Below are positions 1 through 8,187 of a DNA stretch of 64,000 bases, one piece after another (position 1 is the first letter of the stretch; each line of letters begins with the position of its first letter). Both the position numbers and the translations under genes were made by a program. The stretch comes from HGM13006 sp900757695 (GTDB lineage Bacteria; Bacillota; Clostridia; Oscillospirales; Oscillospiraceae). The notes below the pieces were generated by a model. The model was not told where the DNA came from. It searched no databases and saw nothing but the letters and a program-made list of their open reading frames with translations. The DNA lies in assembly GCA_959607825.1 (NCBI GenBank), contig CAUHNW010000003.1, forward strand, positions 1 through 64,000. Direction: 5' to 3'.

Positions 1-1
1 C

Positions 2-1054
2 CGCCAACGACAAAAGGATATTTTATTTTCGCTCATCGTCTTTTTCAGCGCCTTTACCGTCAATTTGCTGATTCAGAAGCTATTTACCACGCAGACGCTG
101 GTGCCCATGATCTTTGTGTTCGGCGTATTTTTGATCTCGCTGAAAACGCATGGGTATTGCTATGGCATCACTTCGGCGATCGTCAGTGTGTTTGCGGTGA
201 ATTTTGCCTTCACCTATCCCTATTATGTCTTTGACTTTTTCGTAGAAGAAAGTATCCTATCCGCTGTCATCATGATGGTCGTCGCCGTTTCCACCAGTAC
301 ACTGAATATTCGCATCCGCGATCAGGAAAAGCTGCGCTCAGAAAACGAAAAGGAAAGAATGCGCGGCAATCTGCTGCGGGCGATTTCCCATGATCTGCGC
401 ACACCACTCACCTCTATATACGGGTCCTCCTCCACGCTGATCTCCAAGTATGACGCGCTGCCAAAGGAGCAACAGCTCAAGCTGTTGGGAGAAATTCAGG
501 AGGACAGCGAATGGCTCATCCGCATGGTTGAGAATCTTCTGTCTGTCACAAGGATCGACGGCGCGAAGGTCGAGGTCGTGAAAACGCCGACTGTTCTGGA
601 TGAGCTGATCGACTCGGTTCTCATGAAGTTTTCCAAAAAGCATCCGAATCAGAAGGTCATCACACAGATACCGGAGGAATTTGTGGACATTCCCATGGAT
701 TCGCTCCTTATTGAACAGGTACTGCTGAATCTTCTGGAAAATGCCGTATTCCACGCAAAAGGCATGACGGAACTGACGCTTTCCGTTTCTCTTGTGGGAG
801 ATAAGGCGGTATTTGAGGTCGCCGACAACGGCTGCGGCATTCCGGAGGATGCGCTTCAAAAGATTTTCACCGGAAGTTATGAAAAGTCCGCCGCGCCGGT
901 GGACGGAACCCGCCGCAATATGGGGATCGGACTATCTGTGTGCGCCGCCATCGTCAAGGCGCACGGCAGTGACATTACCGCAGAAAATAGACGTGGCGGC
1001 GGCGCGGTATTCCGCTTTGCGCTGGAAAGAGGGGGTGAGGACGATGGGCAATAA
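2..1054 (+). CDS. kdpD: KdpD-like sensor histidine kinase, C-terminal part (5' truncated by window edge)
   Basis: The reading frame is open from base 2, so the gene starts outside the window. The visible 350 residues begin with hydrophobic segments typical of the four-helix DUF4118 membrane region of KdpD, followed by a dimerisation/phosphoacceptor box (SHDLRTPLTS, phospho-His in this motif) and an ATPase domain with an N box (LLENAVFHA) and G boxes (DNGCGIP, GIGLSVC). KdpD senses potassium or turgor limitation and phosphorylates KdpE. The N-terminal KdpD and universal-stress domains are not in view, so a shorter DUF4118 kinase is possible. The gene overlaps kdpE by 11 bases, so the two are translationally coupled. 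A TTG at 65 is not needed as a start. Confidence 0.85.
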   Translation, partial: RQRQKDILFSLIVFFSAFTVNLLIQKLFTTQTLVPMIFVFGVFLISLKTHGYCYGITSAIVSVFAVNFAFTYPYYVFDFFVEESILSAVIMMVVAVSTSTLNIRIRDQEKLRSENEKERMRGNLLRAISHDLRTPLTSIYGSSSTLISKYDALPKEQQLKLLGEIQEDSEWLIRMVENLLSVTRIDGAKVEVVKTPTVLDELIDSVLMKFSKKHPNQKVITQIPEEFVDIPMDSLLIEQVLLNLLENAVFHAKGMTELTLSVSLVGDKAVFEVADNGCGIPEDALQKIFTGSYEKSAAPVDGTRRNMGIGLSVCAAIVKAHGSDITAENRRGGGAVFRFALERGGEDDGQ

Positions 1055-1757
1055 CAAGTACAAGATCCTGATCGTAGAGGACGAGGCCAACATCCGAAGC
1101 TTTATCAAAGCCAATCTGGAAACCAGCGACTATCAGGTGCTCTGCGCGGAGACCTGTGCGCTCGGCATAATGATGTACGCCTCCCATCGTCCGGATCTCA
1201 TCGTTCTGGATCTCGGCCTGCCGGATCGGGATGGTTTGGACTTGATTCAGAAAGTCCGGGAATCGGACACCGTGCCCATCATTGTGCTCTCCGCCCGTTC
1301 CAACGAGAGGGACAAGGTGGAGGCGCTGGATCTGGGGGCGAATGATTATATCACCAAGCCCTTTGGCACGGAGGAATTGCTGGCCCGTATCCGCGCCGTT
1401 CTCCGCAGCCATCGGCACAGTGAAGAGAATGAAAGTACCCCCGGCGGAAAATTCCACCTTCAGGATCTGCTGATCGACTATGATACGCGGCAGGTCTTTG
1501 TTGGCAAAGAGGAGATCGACCTGACTCAGACGGAGTACAACATCATGGCGTTTCTCTCCGTCCATGCGGGAAAGGTGCTGACGTATGCCGCCATCATTCG
1601 GGCGGTCTGGGGGTATTCAGACTATGGCAGCGTCAAGAAGCTGCAAGTCAACATGAAGAACATCCGCAAGAAAATGGGCGTGACGCCCGGTGAAAAGCGC
1701 TACATCATCAATGAGCTTGGCGTCGGATACCGGATGCTGGCGGAGGATGAGGCATAG
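1044..1757 (+). CDS. kdpE: KdpE-like response regulator
   Basis: This encodes a 237-residue OmpR/PhoB-type regulator: a receiver domain (acidic pair E12/D13, phospho-acceptor D56 in VLDLGLP, switch Lys in ITKPFG) followed by a winged-helix DNA-binding domain ending in GVGYRM. The start at 1044 is chosen because GGGGGTGAGG lies just upstream and the protein then begins with the receiver domain; the open frame extends further upstream inside kdpD. It is the cognate partner of the upstream kinase. No kdpFABC pump genes follow, so its targets are elsewhere or upstream of the window. Confidence 0.9.
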   Translation: MGNNKYKILIVEDEANIRSFIKANLETSDYQVLCAETCALGIMMYASHRPDLIVLDLGLPDRDGLDLIQKVRESDTVPIIVLSARSNERDKVEALDLGANDYITKPFGTEELLARIRAVLRSHRHSEENESTPGGKFHLQDLLIDYDTRQVFVGKEEIDLTQTEYNIMAFLSVHAGKVLTYAAIIRAVWGYSDYGSVKKLQVNMKNIRKKMGVTPGEKRYIINELGVGYRMLAEDEA

Positions 1758-1802
1758 CGCTGCCAAAGTTCTGCGCCGCTTAACAGGCGTGGTACAATAT
1801 AA

Positions 1803-1848
1803 ATGAGCTTTTTCCGTTTCTATACCAAACGGAGAAGGCTCATTTTTT
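1803..1848 (+). terminator. Rho-independent terminator after kdpDE
   Basis: A 17-pair stem (ATGAGC... pairing with ...GGCTCAT, with two G-T pairs) with a short loop is followed by six T. It lies just before the Shine-Dalgarno of the next gene. Confidence 0.85.
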
Positions 1849-1864
1849 GTTTGGAGGATCAAAA

Positions 1865-2573
1865 ATGAAGAGAACATTCAGCACGGAGCTTGCCTATGTA
1901 TTCGGCATCGTATTTGTCGCGCGGGGCGTTGTCCTGATGGAAAAGGCCGACTTCGGCGTTTCCATGGTGGTCGCGCCTGCATACCTTCTTTACCGTTGGC
2001 TGTCTCCCGTGTGGAGCTTCGTCACCTTCGGCATGGCGGAATACTGCTTGCAGGCTGTGCTGCTGCTCGCCATGTGCCTGCTGCTGCACTTCCGCGTGTC
2101 ATATCTCTTCTCCTTTGTCACGGCGGTCGTCTACGGCTTTGTGCTGGACGCTTTCATGCTGCTTGGCGCCGCGCTTCCGGCGGGCAGCGTCTGGCTGCGC
2201 GTGATCTACTATGCGCTGGGGATGCTTTTTTTGCGCGACCGGTGTTTCCGCCATGTTCCACACCTATATTTCACCCGAGGTCTACGAGCTATTTGTGAAG
2301 GAGGTCTCCGCCCATTTCGGTGCAGACATCAACCGGTTCAAAACCGGGTATGACTGCGTGAGCTGTCTTGTCGGCGTGGCGATGAGCTTTCTTGCCTTCG
2401 GACTTTGGCACTTCGAGGGCGTGAAGTGGGGGACGATCCTGTGCGCGCTGATCAACGGCTATGTCATCGGGCGATTCTCCGCGTTCTATGAAGAGCACTG
2501 GACATTTTGCGACCGCTTCCCATGGCGGAAGTATTTCGCACCGGACACTGCGACGCAAACGAACGCAGAGTGA
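1865..2573 (+). pseudogene. YczE-like (DUF6198) integral membrane protein, frameshifted
   Basis: The protein starts at ATG 1865 behind GGAGG (1853-1857). The first 120 or so residues form several membrane helices with the GVSMVVAPAYLL pattern of YczE/YitT-type proteins. Near base 2231 the frame shifts: the family-like C-terminal half (ATGVSAMFHTY, FKTGYDC, GTILCALINGYVIGR) is in the next frame and ends at 2573. The shift is in a run of seven T at 2226-2232; removing one T joins both halves into one protein of about 235 residues. It is either a real inactivating or phase-variable indel or a sequencing error. Function of the family is unknown. Confidence 0.75.
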
Positions 2574-2604
2574 AACGCCTTGTATCTCTCCACGCCGGTG
2601 CGCA

Positions 2605-2641
2605 GATAAAAAAGCTGCCCTGCTTGTGCGCAGGGCAGCTT
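2605..2641 (-). terminator. Hairpin terminator reading on the minus strand
   Basis: The stem AAGCTGCCCTGC/GCAGGGCAGCTT is followed on the minus strand by a T6 run. It could end transcripts coming from the HAD gene or the small ORF to the right, and the stem may also stop plus-strand transcripts from the YczE-like gene. Confidence 0.65.
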
Positions 2642-2788
2642 GAATATTCTTAGTAATGTTGCAGCAGGCGATTTTCGCAACTGCGTACCGCCGGTTCCTC
2701 TACGCCATTTTTACGCCATTTCTGCGTGGGGATGCGTAGGGGAATAGAAACTTATATGTTTTGACTTCAACCGAAAATGCCTGTCCTA

Positions 2789-2863
2789 TCAAGCTTTATC
2801 GGCATTTGTGCGTTTGCGGAGACTTACAGAAACAGGCTCGCTTTCGACGATACCTAATTTCAT
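2789..2863 (-). CDS. Possible 24-residue peptide ORF
   Basis: ATG at 2863 has a good Shine-Dalgarno (AAAGGA, spacing 9) and the frame ends TGA at 2789. The product begins MKLGIVESEP and is basic in the second half. A second open frame starts near its end and continues to 2700. It may be a leader peptide or a remnant of a frameshifted gene; no homolog is recognised. Confidence 0.25.
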   Translation of the reverse strand: MKLGIVESEPVSVSLRKRTNADKA

Positions 2864-2937
2864 GTATATTCATCCTTTCGGTTTTATTCTTCACAATTTC
2901 TTATGATACCATAGCCGGGGGAAAAGGCAAATAAATC

Positions 2938-3765
2938 TTAGGGGTTGTGAACCGGTTCCTGTTCCAGCACATAGCGAAAAATTCCTTCGGCGGCACCATC
3001 GTGACGATTGTCCGGCAAAACGGCTTTGGCCATGGCCTGAAGAGACTGGGCGCTGTTTCCCATGGCTAGAGGCAGGCCGGAAGCGGCGAACATGGAGCAG
3101 TCATTTTCTCCGTCCCCTATGCAGGCAACCTGCTCTTTTGGAATGCCTAGCTTTTGACAGAGGGCTGACAGGGCTGCCCCCTTGGAGGCGTTCCGGTGGT
3201 AGATCTCCACATAGAGACCGGTATAGGCGGACAGCAGCGTGGGATACGGGGCCAGCACCTGCCGCACCGCATTGGCACTGTCCTTCCTGAAAAAGAAGAA
3301 TTGCAGTTCTTCTACATTACAGGCCCCTCGGGAAATGACATCGGTTAAATCGGAAACACAAGGAGATTCCTTGGCATCCTTCCCATAAATGATCCGTCCC
3401 ATGGCGTGCAGTATTTGTCCCTGCACCAGATAGTCGTGGTTGACATGGGCGGTACGGCCCATGTGGAGGCTACGGAGATCTTTGAGAAGGGAAAGCGCCG
3501 TATCCTTTGGGATTTCTGCCTGAAACAATGTCTGGCTGGTTTGCAGGTCTGTGACCCGAGCACCATTGGAGGTGATGACATATCGGTAGAGGTCACGCCG
3601 TGCCGCAAGCTGGTGGGGCAGACAGGTGAGGGAACGTCCAGTGGTGGGGACGATCAGAATGCGTGCATTGTGCGCCGCTTCCAGCGCCGCCATGGTGCGG
3701 GGGCTGATGCGGCTGCGCCCGTTCAGGCAGGTTCCATCCATATCAATGGCCAAAAGGCGAATCAT
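2938..3765 (-). CDS. Cof-type HAD-superfamily phosphatase
   Basis: The 275-residue product has HAD motif I DMDGT (nucleophile Asp and acid/base Asp) near residue 8, motif II TTGRS, and the late motif GDGENDCSMF that binds Mg. A large cap domain lies between them, as in the Cof/YkrA class IIB group, which dephosphorylates sugar phosphates, FMN or PLP. The start at 3765 has AAGGAG eight to nine bases upstream. The gene stands alone, divergent from the molybdoenzyme. Substrate cannot be read from sequence. Confidence 0.85.
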   Translation of the reverse strand: MIRLLAIDMDGTCLNGRSRISPRTMAALEAAHNARILIVPTTGRSLTCLPHQLAARRDLYRYVITSNGARVTDLQTSQTLFQAEIPKDTALSLLKDLRSLHMGRTAHVNHDYLVQGQILHAMGRIIYGKDAKESPCVSDLTDVISRGACNVEELQFFFFRKDSANAVRQVLAPYPTLLSAYTGLYVEIYHRNASKGAALSALCQKLGIPKEQVACIGDGENDCSMFAASGLPLAMGNSAQSLQAMAKAVLPDNRHDGAAEGIFRYVLEQEPVHNP

Positions 3766-3807
3766 AATGTATACACTCCTTGATCATGGGGCAAGTGGAA
3801 AAAGCCA

Positions 3808-3836
3808 TTGGCTTTTTCGGCAGAATCCTATATAAT
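3808..3836 (+). promoter_or_regulatory. Sigma-A-like promoter for the molybdoenzyme
   Basis: TTGGCT (3808-3813), a 17-base spacer and TATAAT (3831-3836) lie about 80 bases before the start of the downstream gene. The -35 box matches consensus at four of six positions and overlaps a small hairpin (AAAAAGCC/GGCTTTTT). Confidence 0.5.
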
Positions 3837-3914
3837 ACAATTATATTATGGCAATGGTAGCAGGTTTTTTCAAGGATTGCAAGCCTGAATACTGCAATGA
3901 AAGGGGAGAGTGCC

Positions 3915-6071
3915 ATGCCGGTCTTTCGTACCGCATGCCGGGGTTGCCATGGAGGTTGCCTCTATGAGCTCACGGTGGAGAACGGACGGGTGGTCAAAGC
4001 GCGTCCATCCAAAGAAGGGCCTCTGAATCGGGGCCGGGGCTGTGTCAAGGGAATGAGCATTGTGGAGCAGATGTATCATCCCCAACGGCTTCTGTACCCC
4101 ATGAAACGGCTGGGGGAACGGGGCAGCGGAAAATGGCAGCGTATCTCATGGGAGGAAGCCTATGAGACCATTGCGGCACGGATGAATGGGCTGATCCGGG
4201 ACTATGGGCCAGAGTGTATTTCGGCGCTCACCGGCACCGGACGGCATCATCTTCCGTACTTCTTCCGGCTGGGCAACGCCATTGGAACGCCGAATTTTTC
4301 ATCTGCCGGCGGTCTGATCTGTCTGGGGCCCAGACGTACCGGGGCGGTGATGACCTCCGGGCTCTTTGCGGGAGTGGACTATTACGGAAAGGTGAAGCCC
4401 GGGGGCATTCTGGTCTGGGGAGCAAATCCTGCTGTCAGTGGCGCAGATGGTGAGCTTCAGTGGTGGATCAAGGATGCGGTGCGGCAGGGGACGCCCATTG
4501 TAGTGGTAGATCCTCAACCAACGGAGCTGGCGCAGAAGGCGGAGTATTGGCTTCGGGTGCGGCCCGGGACAGATGGGGCGCTGGCGCTGGGAATTCTGAA
4601 CATCCTGATTTCTGAAGATCTGTATGACCACGAATTTGTAGAGGGGTATACCTACGGCTTTGATGCGCTGAAGGAACGCTGCCGGGAATATGATCTTCCA
4701 AGGGTAGCGAAAATTACAGGGATCCCGGAGAGTAAGATCCTTGGCGCGGCTCGATGGATCGGCAGCACAAAGCCACTGGCACTGGAGCAGGGCTGTGCTT
4801 TTGAGCAGAGCGTTAATGCCATGGATACCTGTAGGGCCATTTACATGATCCCGGCCATCACGGGAAACTATGATGTGCCCGGAGGATTTGTGGAGAGTAT
4901 GGAGATCGCACCGGCGGGACTGCCGCCCTGCAATGAAATTCCAAAAGTGGTGGCGGAAAAGGGACTAACGGGCCCGTATCCCTTCTTAAAAGGGGACATG
5001 ATGGCCCATCCCTACATGGTGTTGGAAGCCATCCGAACCGGAAAGCCCTATAAAATTCGGGGAATGTTTATTAATGCCAACAATTCGCTGTTATCGCTGG
5101 CGGATGCAAAGCATACCTATGCGTGCATGAAAGAGCTGGATTTTCTGGTCTATATGGACATTTTTATGAATCCAACGGCGGAGCTGGCGGATATCGTATT
5201 ACCGGCAGCCCTGTGGCCGGAAGTGGATTGCCTGTTCTGTATGCCGGAATTTGCGGATCAGGTGCTGCTCTCCCAGCGAAAATGTGTGCAGGTGGGGGAG
5301 TGTAAATCCGATGAGGAGTTTATTCTGGAGCTATGCCGCAGGGTCGGCTGGAATTATGGCTTTACAGAGCAGAAGGACATGATGCAGCAGCAGCTTCGGG
5401 AAATGGCCCGGCGCAGGCCGGAATTGTCGGACATCACCCTGGAGGCAATACAGGAGCGGGGATTCCTTGCACCGGAGCGTACCTACTATAACTACAAGCG
5501 GCATGGGTTCCAGACCCCCACGGGAAAATATGAATTTGCTTCTACAAAGATGGAGCAGGCAGGTGCAGACCCGCTGCCATCCTGGCAGGAGCCGCCGGAA
5601 ACGCTGGTGTCCAATCCGGAGCTCAGCAGGGAGTATCCGCTGATATTGACCACCGGCGGTCGGCAGCAGCCCTATTTTGTCTCCAACAACCGGCAGATCC
5701 GCTCGCTTCGGAAGCTGGAGCCTTTTCCGCTGGTGCGGATGCATCCGGAGACAGCGGCCGCACAGGGCATCCGGGAGGGCGACTGGGTGTGGATCGAGAA
5801 CCAGCGGGGAAGAATCACCCAGAAAGCACATCTGGTCGATCAAATGGACAAGAACGTTGTAAACTGCGATTTTGGCTGGTGGTATCCCGAGGCCGGTGCA
5901 CCGGATTATGGCTGGCAGGAATCCAACGCCAATATTCTCACCACATTGGCTCCGCCCTATGACCACTATTTGGGTTCCTATCAGCTGCGGGGGCTGCTTT
6001 GCCGGGTGTATCCCAATCCAACCTGTACCATTGAGCAGCGCTATGAGACGTGGATAGAAAATACAAAGTAA
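3915..6071 (+). CDS. Molybdopterin (bis-MGD) oxidoreductase, DMSO-reductase superfamily
   Basis: This is a 718-residue catalytic subunit of a Mo/W-bis-MGD enzyme. An N-terminal [4Fe-4S] site is formed by C8, C11, C15 and C43 (CRGCHGGC, then CVKG). The metal ligand is probably C136 in GGLICLGPR, rather than the Ser of DMSO reductase or a selenocysteine. The C-terminal molybdopterin dinucleotide-binding domain (residues about 580-715) contains LTTGGRQQPYFVSNNRQ. Start 3915 is chosen because AAGGGGAGAG precedes it; an ATG 18 bases upstream has no site. There is no twin-arginine signal, so it should act in the cytoplasm. No ferredoxin-like or membrane subunit is adjacent, unlike most family members. 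Acetylene-hydratase, hydroxytransferase or dehydroxylase-like chemistry is possible; the substrate is unknown. Confidence 0.85.
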   Translation: MPVFRTACRGCHGGCLYELTVENGRVVKARPSKEGPLNRGRGCVKGMSIVEQMYHPQRLLYPMKRLGERGSGKWQRISWEEAYETIAARMNGLIRDYGPECISALTGTGRHHLPYFFRLGNAIGTPNFSSAGGLICLGPRRTGAVMTSGLFAGVDYYGKVKPGGILVWGANPAVSGADGELQWWIKDAVRQGTPIVVVDPQPTELAQKAEYWLRVRPGTDGALALGILNILISEDLYDHEFVEGYTYGFDALKERCREYDLPRVAKITGIPESKILGAARWIGSTKPLALEQGCAFEQSVNAMDTCRAIYMIPAITGNYDVPGGFVESMEIAPAGLPPCNEIPKVVAEKGLTGPYPFLKGDMMAHPYMVLEAIRTGKPYKIRGMFINANNSLLSLADAKHTYACMKELDFLVYMDIFMNPTAELADIVLPAALWPEVDCLFCMPEFADQVLLSQRKCVQVGECKSDEEFILELCRRVGWNYGFTEQKDMMQQQLREMARRRPELSDITLEAIQERGFLAPERTYYNYKRHGFQTPTGKYEFASTKMEQAGADPLPSWQEPPETLVSNPELSREYPLILTTGGRQQPYFVSNNRQIRSLRKLEPFPLVRMHPETAAAQGIREGDWVWIENQRGRITQKAHLVDQMDKNVVNCDFGWWYPEAGAPDYGWQESNANILTTLAPPYDHYLGSYQLRGLLCRVYPNPTCTIEQRYETWIENTK

Positions 6072-6104
6072 TAATAGAAAGATGCACAGCAATTGATATT
6101 ATAG

Positions 6105-6145
6105 AAAATGCCCACAGCAGAATCGCATTCGATCCTACTGTGGGC
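6105..6145 (-). terminator. Hairpin terminator after potABCD
   Basis: GCCCACAG pairs with CTGTGGGC around a loop that can pair further (GATCG/CGATC-like). On the minus strand it is followed by ATTTTCT. It sits between the convergent molybdoenzyme and potD and may serve both. Confidence 0.6.
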
Positions 6146-6159
6146 GTATCTAGTATGGG

Positions 6160-7371
6160 TTATTTTTCAGCAGATTTTCCACGCTGTGCTTTCTTTTTCT
6201 TTTTTTTCATAGACACCAGCACAAGAATCGCAACAATTGCCACAATGATTATAATTGCAGATATAATCAAGACGGTGCTATTGCTGGAGTTGCCTGTTTT
6301 CACTTCCAGCCAAAGAGAGTCCATCAGCTGATTTGTCTCCGTGGGCAGATAGAGAAATGCTTCAGAATTGGAGAGCGTTTCAGCACTGGGGTAGGCGATA
6401 TCGTTGCTACTAACCTCGGGATCCATGTAGTCCTTTGCGGCAGTTTCCGATGCGGAATAGCCGAGAAATTCAAGGTTTTGGCCGCACACTTCTGGCGTGA
6501 GAAGATAATTGATATAGGCCTCAGCTTCTGCTTTATGCTCTGCAGAGGTGGGGATCATAAAGCAGTCAATATACATATTAAAGCCTTCCTTGGGAAAGAA
6601 AAAGCCCAGATCGGGGTTATCTGCGACCATGGTTAAATAGTCACCAGCGTAGTAGGGAGCAATCCATGCCTCCTCACGAGTCATTTTGTCAAAAATTTGA
6701 TCCATGACGTACTGCTGTACCAGCGGTTTTTGTTCTTTCAGAGATTCAGCACAGTTCTTGAGGGCTGCTTCGTCTGTGGTGTTCAGAGAGTAACCAAGCC
6801 GGGATTCTGCAATGGCGAAGGCATCACGGTTGTTGTCAAACATAAGAATCTTGCCAGAGTACTTTTCATTCCACAGAAGATCCCAGGAACCGGTATCGGC
6901 TTCATCAACATACTTCTTGTTGTAAATAACACCCACTGTGCCCCATGTGTAGGGGACAGAATATGCATTGTCGGGGTCATAAGCGGTGTTTTTGTATGCC
7001 TCATCTATATAGCTGTAGTTTGGGATATTCGTATAATCGATTTTTTGCACCAGGCCTTCATCAATGAGGCGGCCTGCCATATAGTCTGAGGGGATGATAA
7101 TGTCATAGGAAGAGCCTCCGGTTTTCAATTTCGTGTAAAGACTCTCATTGGTGTCGTATGTCATATAGTTGACTTTGATGCCGGTTGCCTCAGTAAATGC
7201 GGCATTGACATCTAGATATCCATCTGAGCCGTCAGAGATATACTGTCCCCAGTTATAGACGTTAATTGTGACGGGCTCATCGGCTGCAACGGAAGTGGTA
7301 GTAAAGCAGCCGGCGGCCATGGGTAGTACCAAAAGGCAGGAAAGAATAAAAGAGGAAATACGTTGGCGCAT
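6160..7371 (-). CDS. potD: Spermidine/putrescine ABC transporter, substrate-binding lipoprotein with C-terminal membrane anchor
   Basis: The 403-residue protein has a lipoprotein signal peptide with lipobox MAAGC (Cys about 22), then a PotD-type periplasmic-binding fold (VYNWGQYISDG near residue 40, YDIIIPSDYMAGRL, VPYTWGTVGVIYN, DNNRDAFAI). PotD proteins are about 350 residues; this one has an extra tail with a strongly hydrophobic helix (about 365-388) followed by six lysines and a basic end. It would thus be held at the membrane at both ends. Its start directly abuts the potC stop, last in potABCD. Start 7371 has GGAG nine bases upstream. Confidence 0.88.
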   Translation of the reverse strand: MRQRISSFILSCLLVLPMAAGCFTTTSVAADEPVTINVYNWGQYISDGSDGYLDVNAAFTEATGIKVNYMTYDTNESLYTKLKTGGSSYDIIIPSDYMAGRLIDEGLVQKIDYTNIPNYSYIDEAYKNTAYDPDNAYSVPYTWGTVGVIYNKKYVDEADTGSWDLLWNEKYSGKILMFDNNRDAFAIAESRLGYSLNTTDEAALKNCAESLKEQKPLVQQYVMDQIFDKMTREEAWIAPYYAGDYLTMVADNPDLGFFFPKEGFNMYIDCFMIPTSAEHKAEAEAYINYLLTPEVCGQNLEFLGYSASETAAKDYMDPEVSSNDIAYPSAETLSNSEAFLYLPTETNQLMDSLWLEVKTGNSSNSTVLIISAIIIIVAIVAILVLVSMKKKKKKAQRGKSAEK

Positions 7372-8187
7372 TTATACAGACTCCTTTCTGTTTTCGGGGC
7401 GATGTGTGCTGTCACGCAGCTGAAGGAAGTTCATGAGAACCATCAGAATCAGGATCACAAGGAACAGAAGTGTAAACAGCGCATAGATTTTCGGCTGCAG
7501 TGGCTTCTTGGTGTAGTTGTAGATCTCTACCGGCAGGGTCACAAAGCTGGGGCCGTAGACAAAGTAGGAGATCACAAAATCATCCAGGCTCATGGTAAAT
7601 GCCATCAGAGCTCCGGAAATAATGCCCGGCAGAATCTCATGAATGACGACCTTAAAGAATGCCTGCACCGGGTTGCAGCCCAGATCCAGTGCGGCTTCCT
7701 GCAGGTCGGGATCCATTTGCGTGAGCTTCGGCATCACAGAGAGGATCACATAGGGCATATCGAAGGTGATGTGGGCGATCAGCAGTGTGGAAAAGCCCAT
7801 CACATGATTCTTTTTCAAAACCGTTCCCACAAAGGCAAACAGCAGTGCCAAGGAAACACCGGTGACGATATCCGGGTTGGTCATGGGAATGTTGGTAAGG
7901 GTCATAGCGAGCGCCTTGGGGCGGCGGCGCATGGAATGGATGCCAACAGCGGCCATGGTGCCAAGAACGGTAGAAATCACTGCGGCCACAATGGCAATCA
8001 GAAAGGAATTGCCCAGCAGGGGCAGCAGTGTGTGGTCCTGAAACAGTGCCCGATACTGGCCAAGGGTAAAGCTCTCCCATGTGGCAACATCGGTGCCGGT
8101 ATTAAAGGAGGCAACACCCAAAACAATCATGGGCAGATAGAGGAACAGGAAAATCAGAACGGTGAAAACCTTACAGAACTTTTTCAC
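7372..8187 (-). CDS. potC: Spermidine/putrescine ABC transporter permease PotC
   Basis: The 271-residue product has about six membrane helices and the cytoplasmic coupling motif of binding-protein-dependent permeases (EAALDLGCNPVQAFFKVV, an EAA loop). It is one half of the membrane channel of the polyamine importer, paired with PotB. Its first bases overlap the potB stop by four, and its stop touches potD, so it is co-translated within the operon. Confidence 0.9.
   Translation of the reverse strand: MKKFCKVFTVLIFLFLYLPMIVLGVASFNTGTDVATWESFTLGQYRALFQDHTLLPLLGNSFLIAIVAAVISTVLGTMAAVGIHSMRRRPKALAMTLTNIPMTNPDIVTGVSLALLFAFVGTVLKKNHVMGFSTLLIAHITFDMPYVILSVMPKLTQMDPDLQEAALDLGCNPVQAFFKVVIHEILPGIISGALMAFTMSLDDFVISYFVYGPSFVTLPVEIYNYTKKPLQPKIYALFTLLFLVILILMVLMNFLQLRDSTHRPENRKESV

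Larger units (their letters stand above)
2574..2937. other. Gene-poor stretch with a small ORF, direct repeat and hairpin
   Basis: This stretch has no ordinary gene. It holds a minus-strand hairpin terminator (2605-2641), a perfect 10-base direct repeat TACGCCATTT at 2701-2710 and 2712-2721, a minus-strand open stretch ending at TAG 2700-2702 that reads VEVKTYKFLFPYA then NGVKMA, and a 24-codon minus-strand ORF (2789-2863). The pieces look like remains of a larger element or of its integration boundary, but no recombinase can be identified. Confidence 0.4.

Noticed and set aside
3915..6071. Selenocysteine or formate dehydrogenase assignment for the molybdoenzyme
   Set aside because: There is no in-frame TGA at the ligand position; C136 occupies it, and no formate dehydrogenase partner genes are nearby.
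6190..6215. The lysine-coding A/T-rich tract at the end of potD as a frameshift site
   Set aside because: The frame continues sensibly through the tract to a basic tail and stop, and no alternative frame gives a better product.
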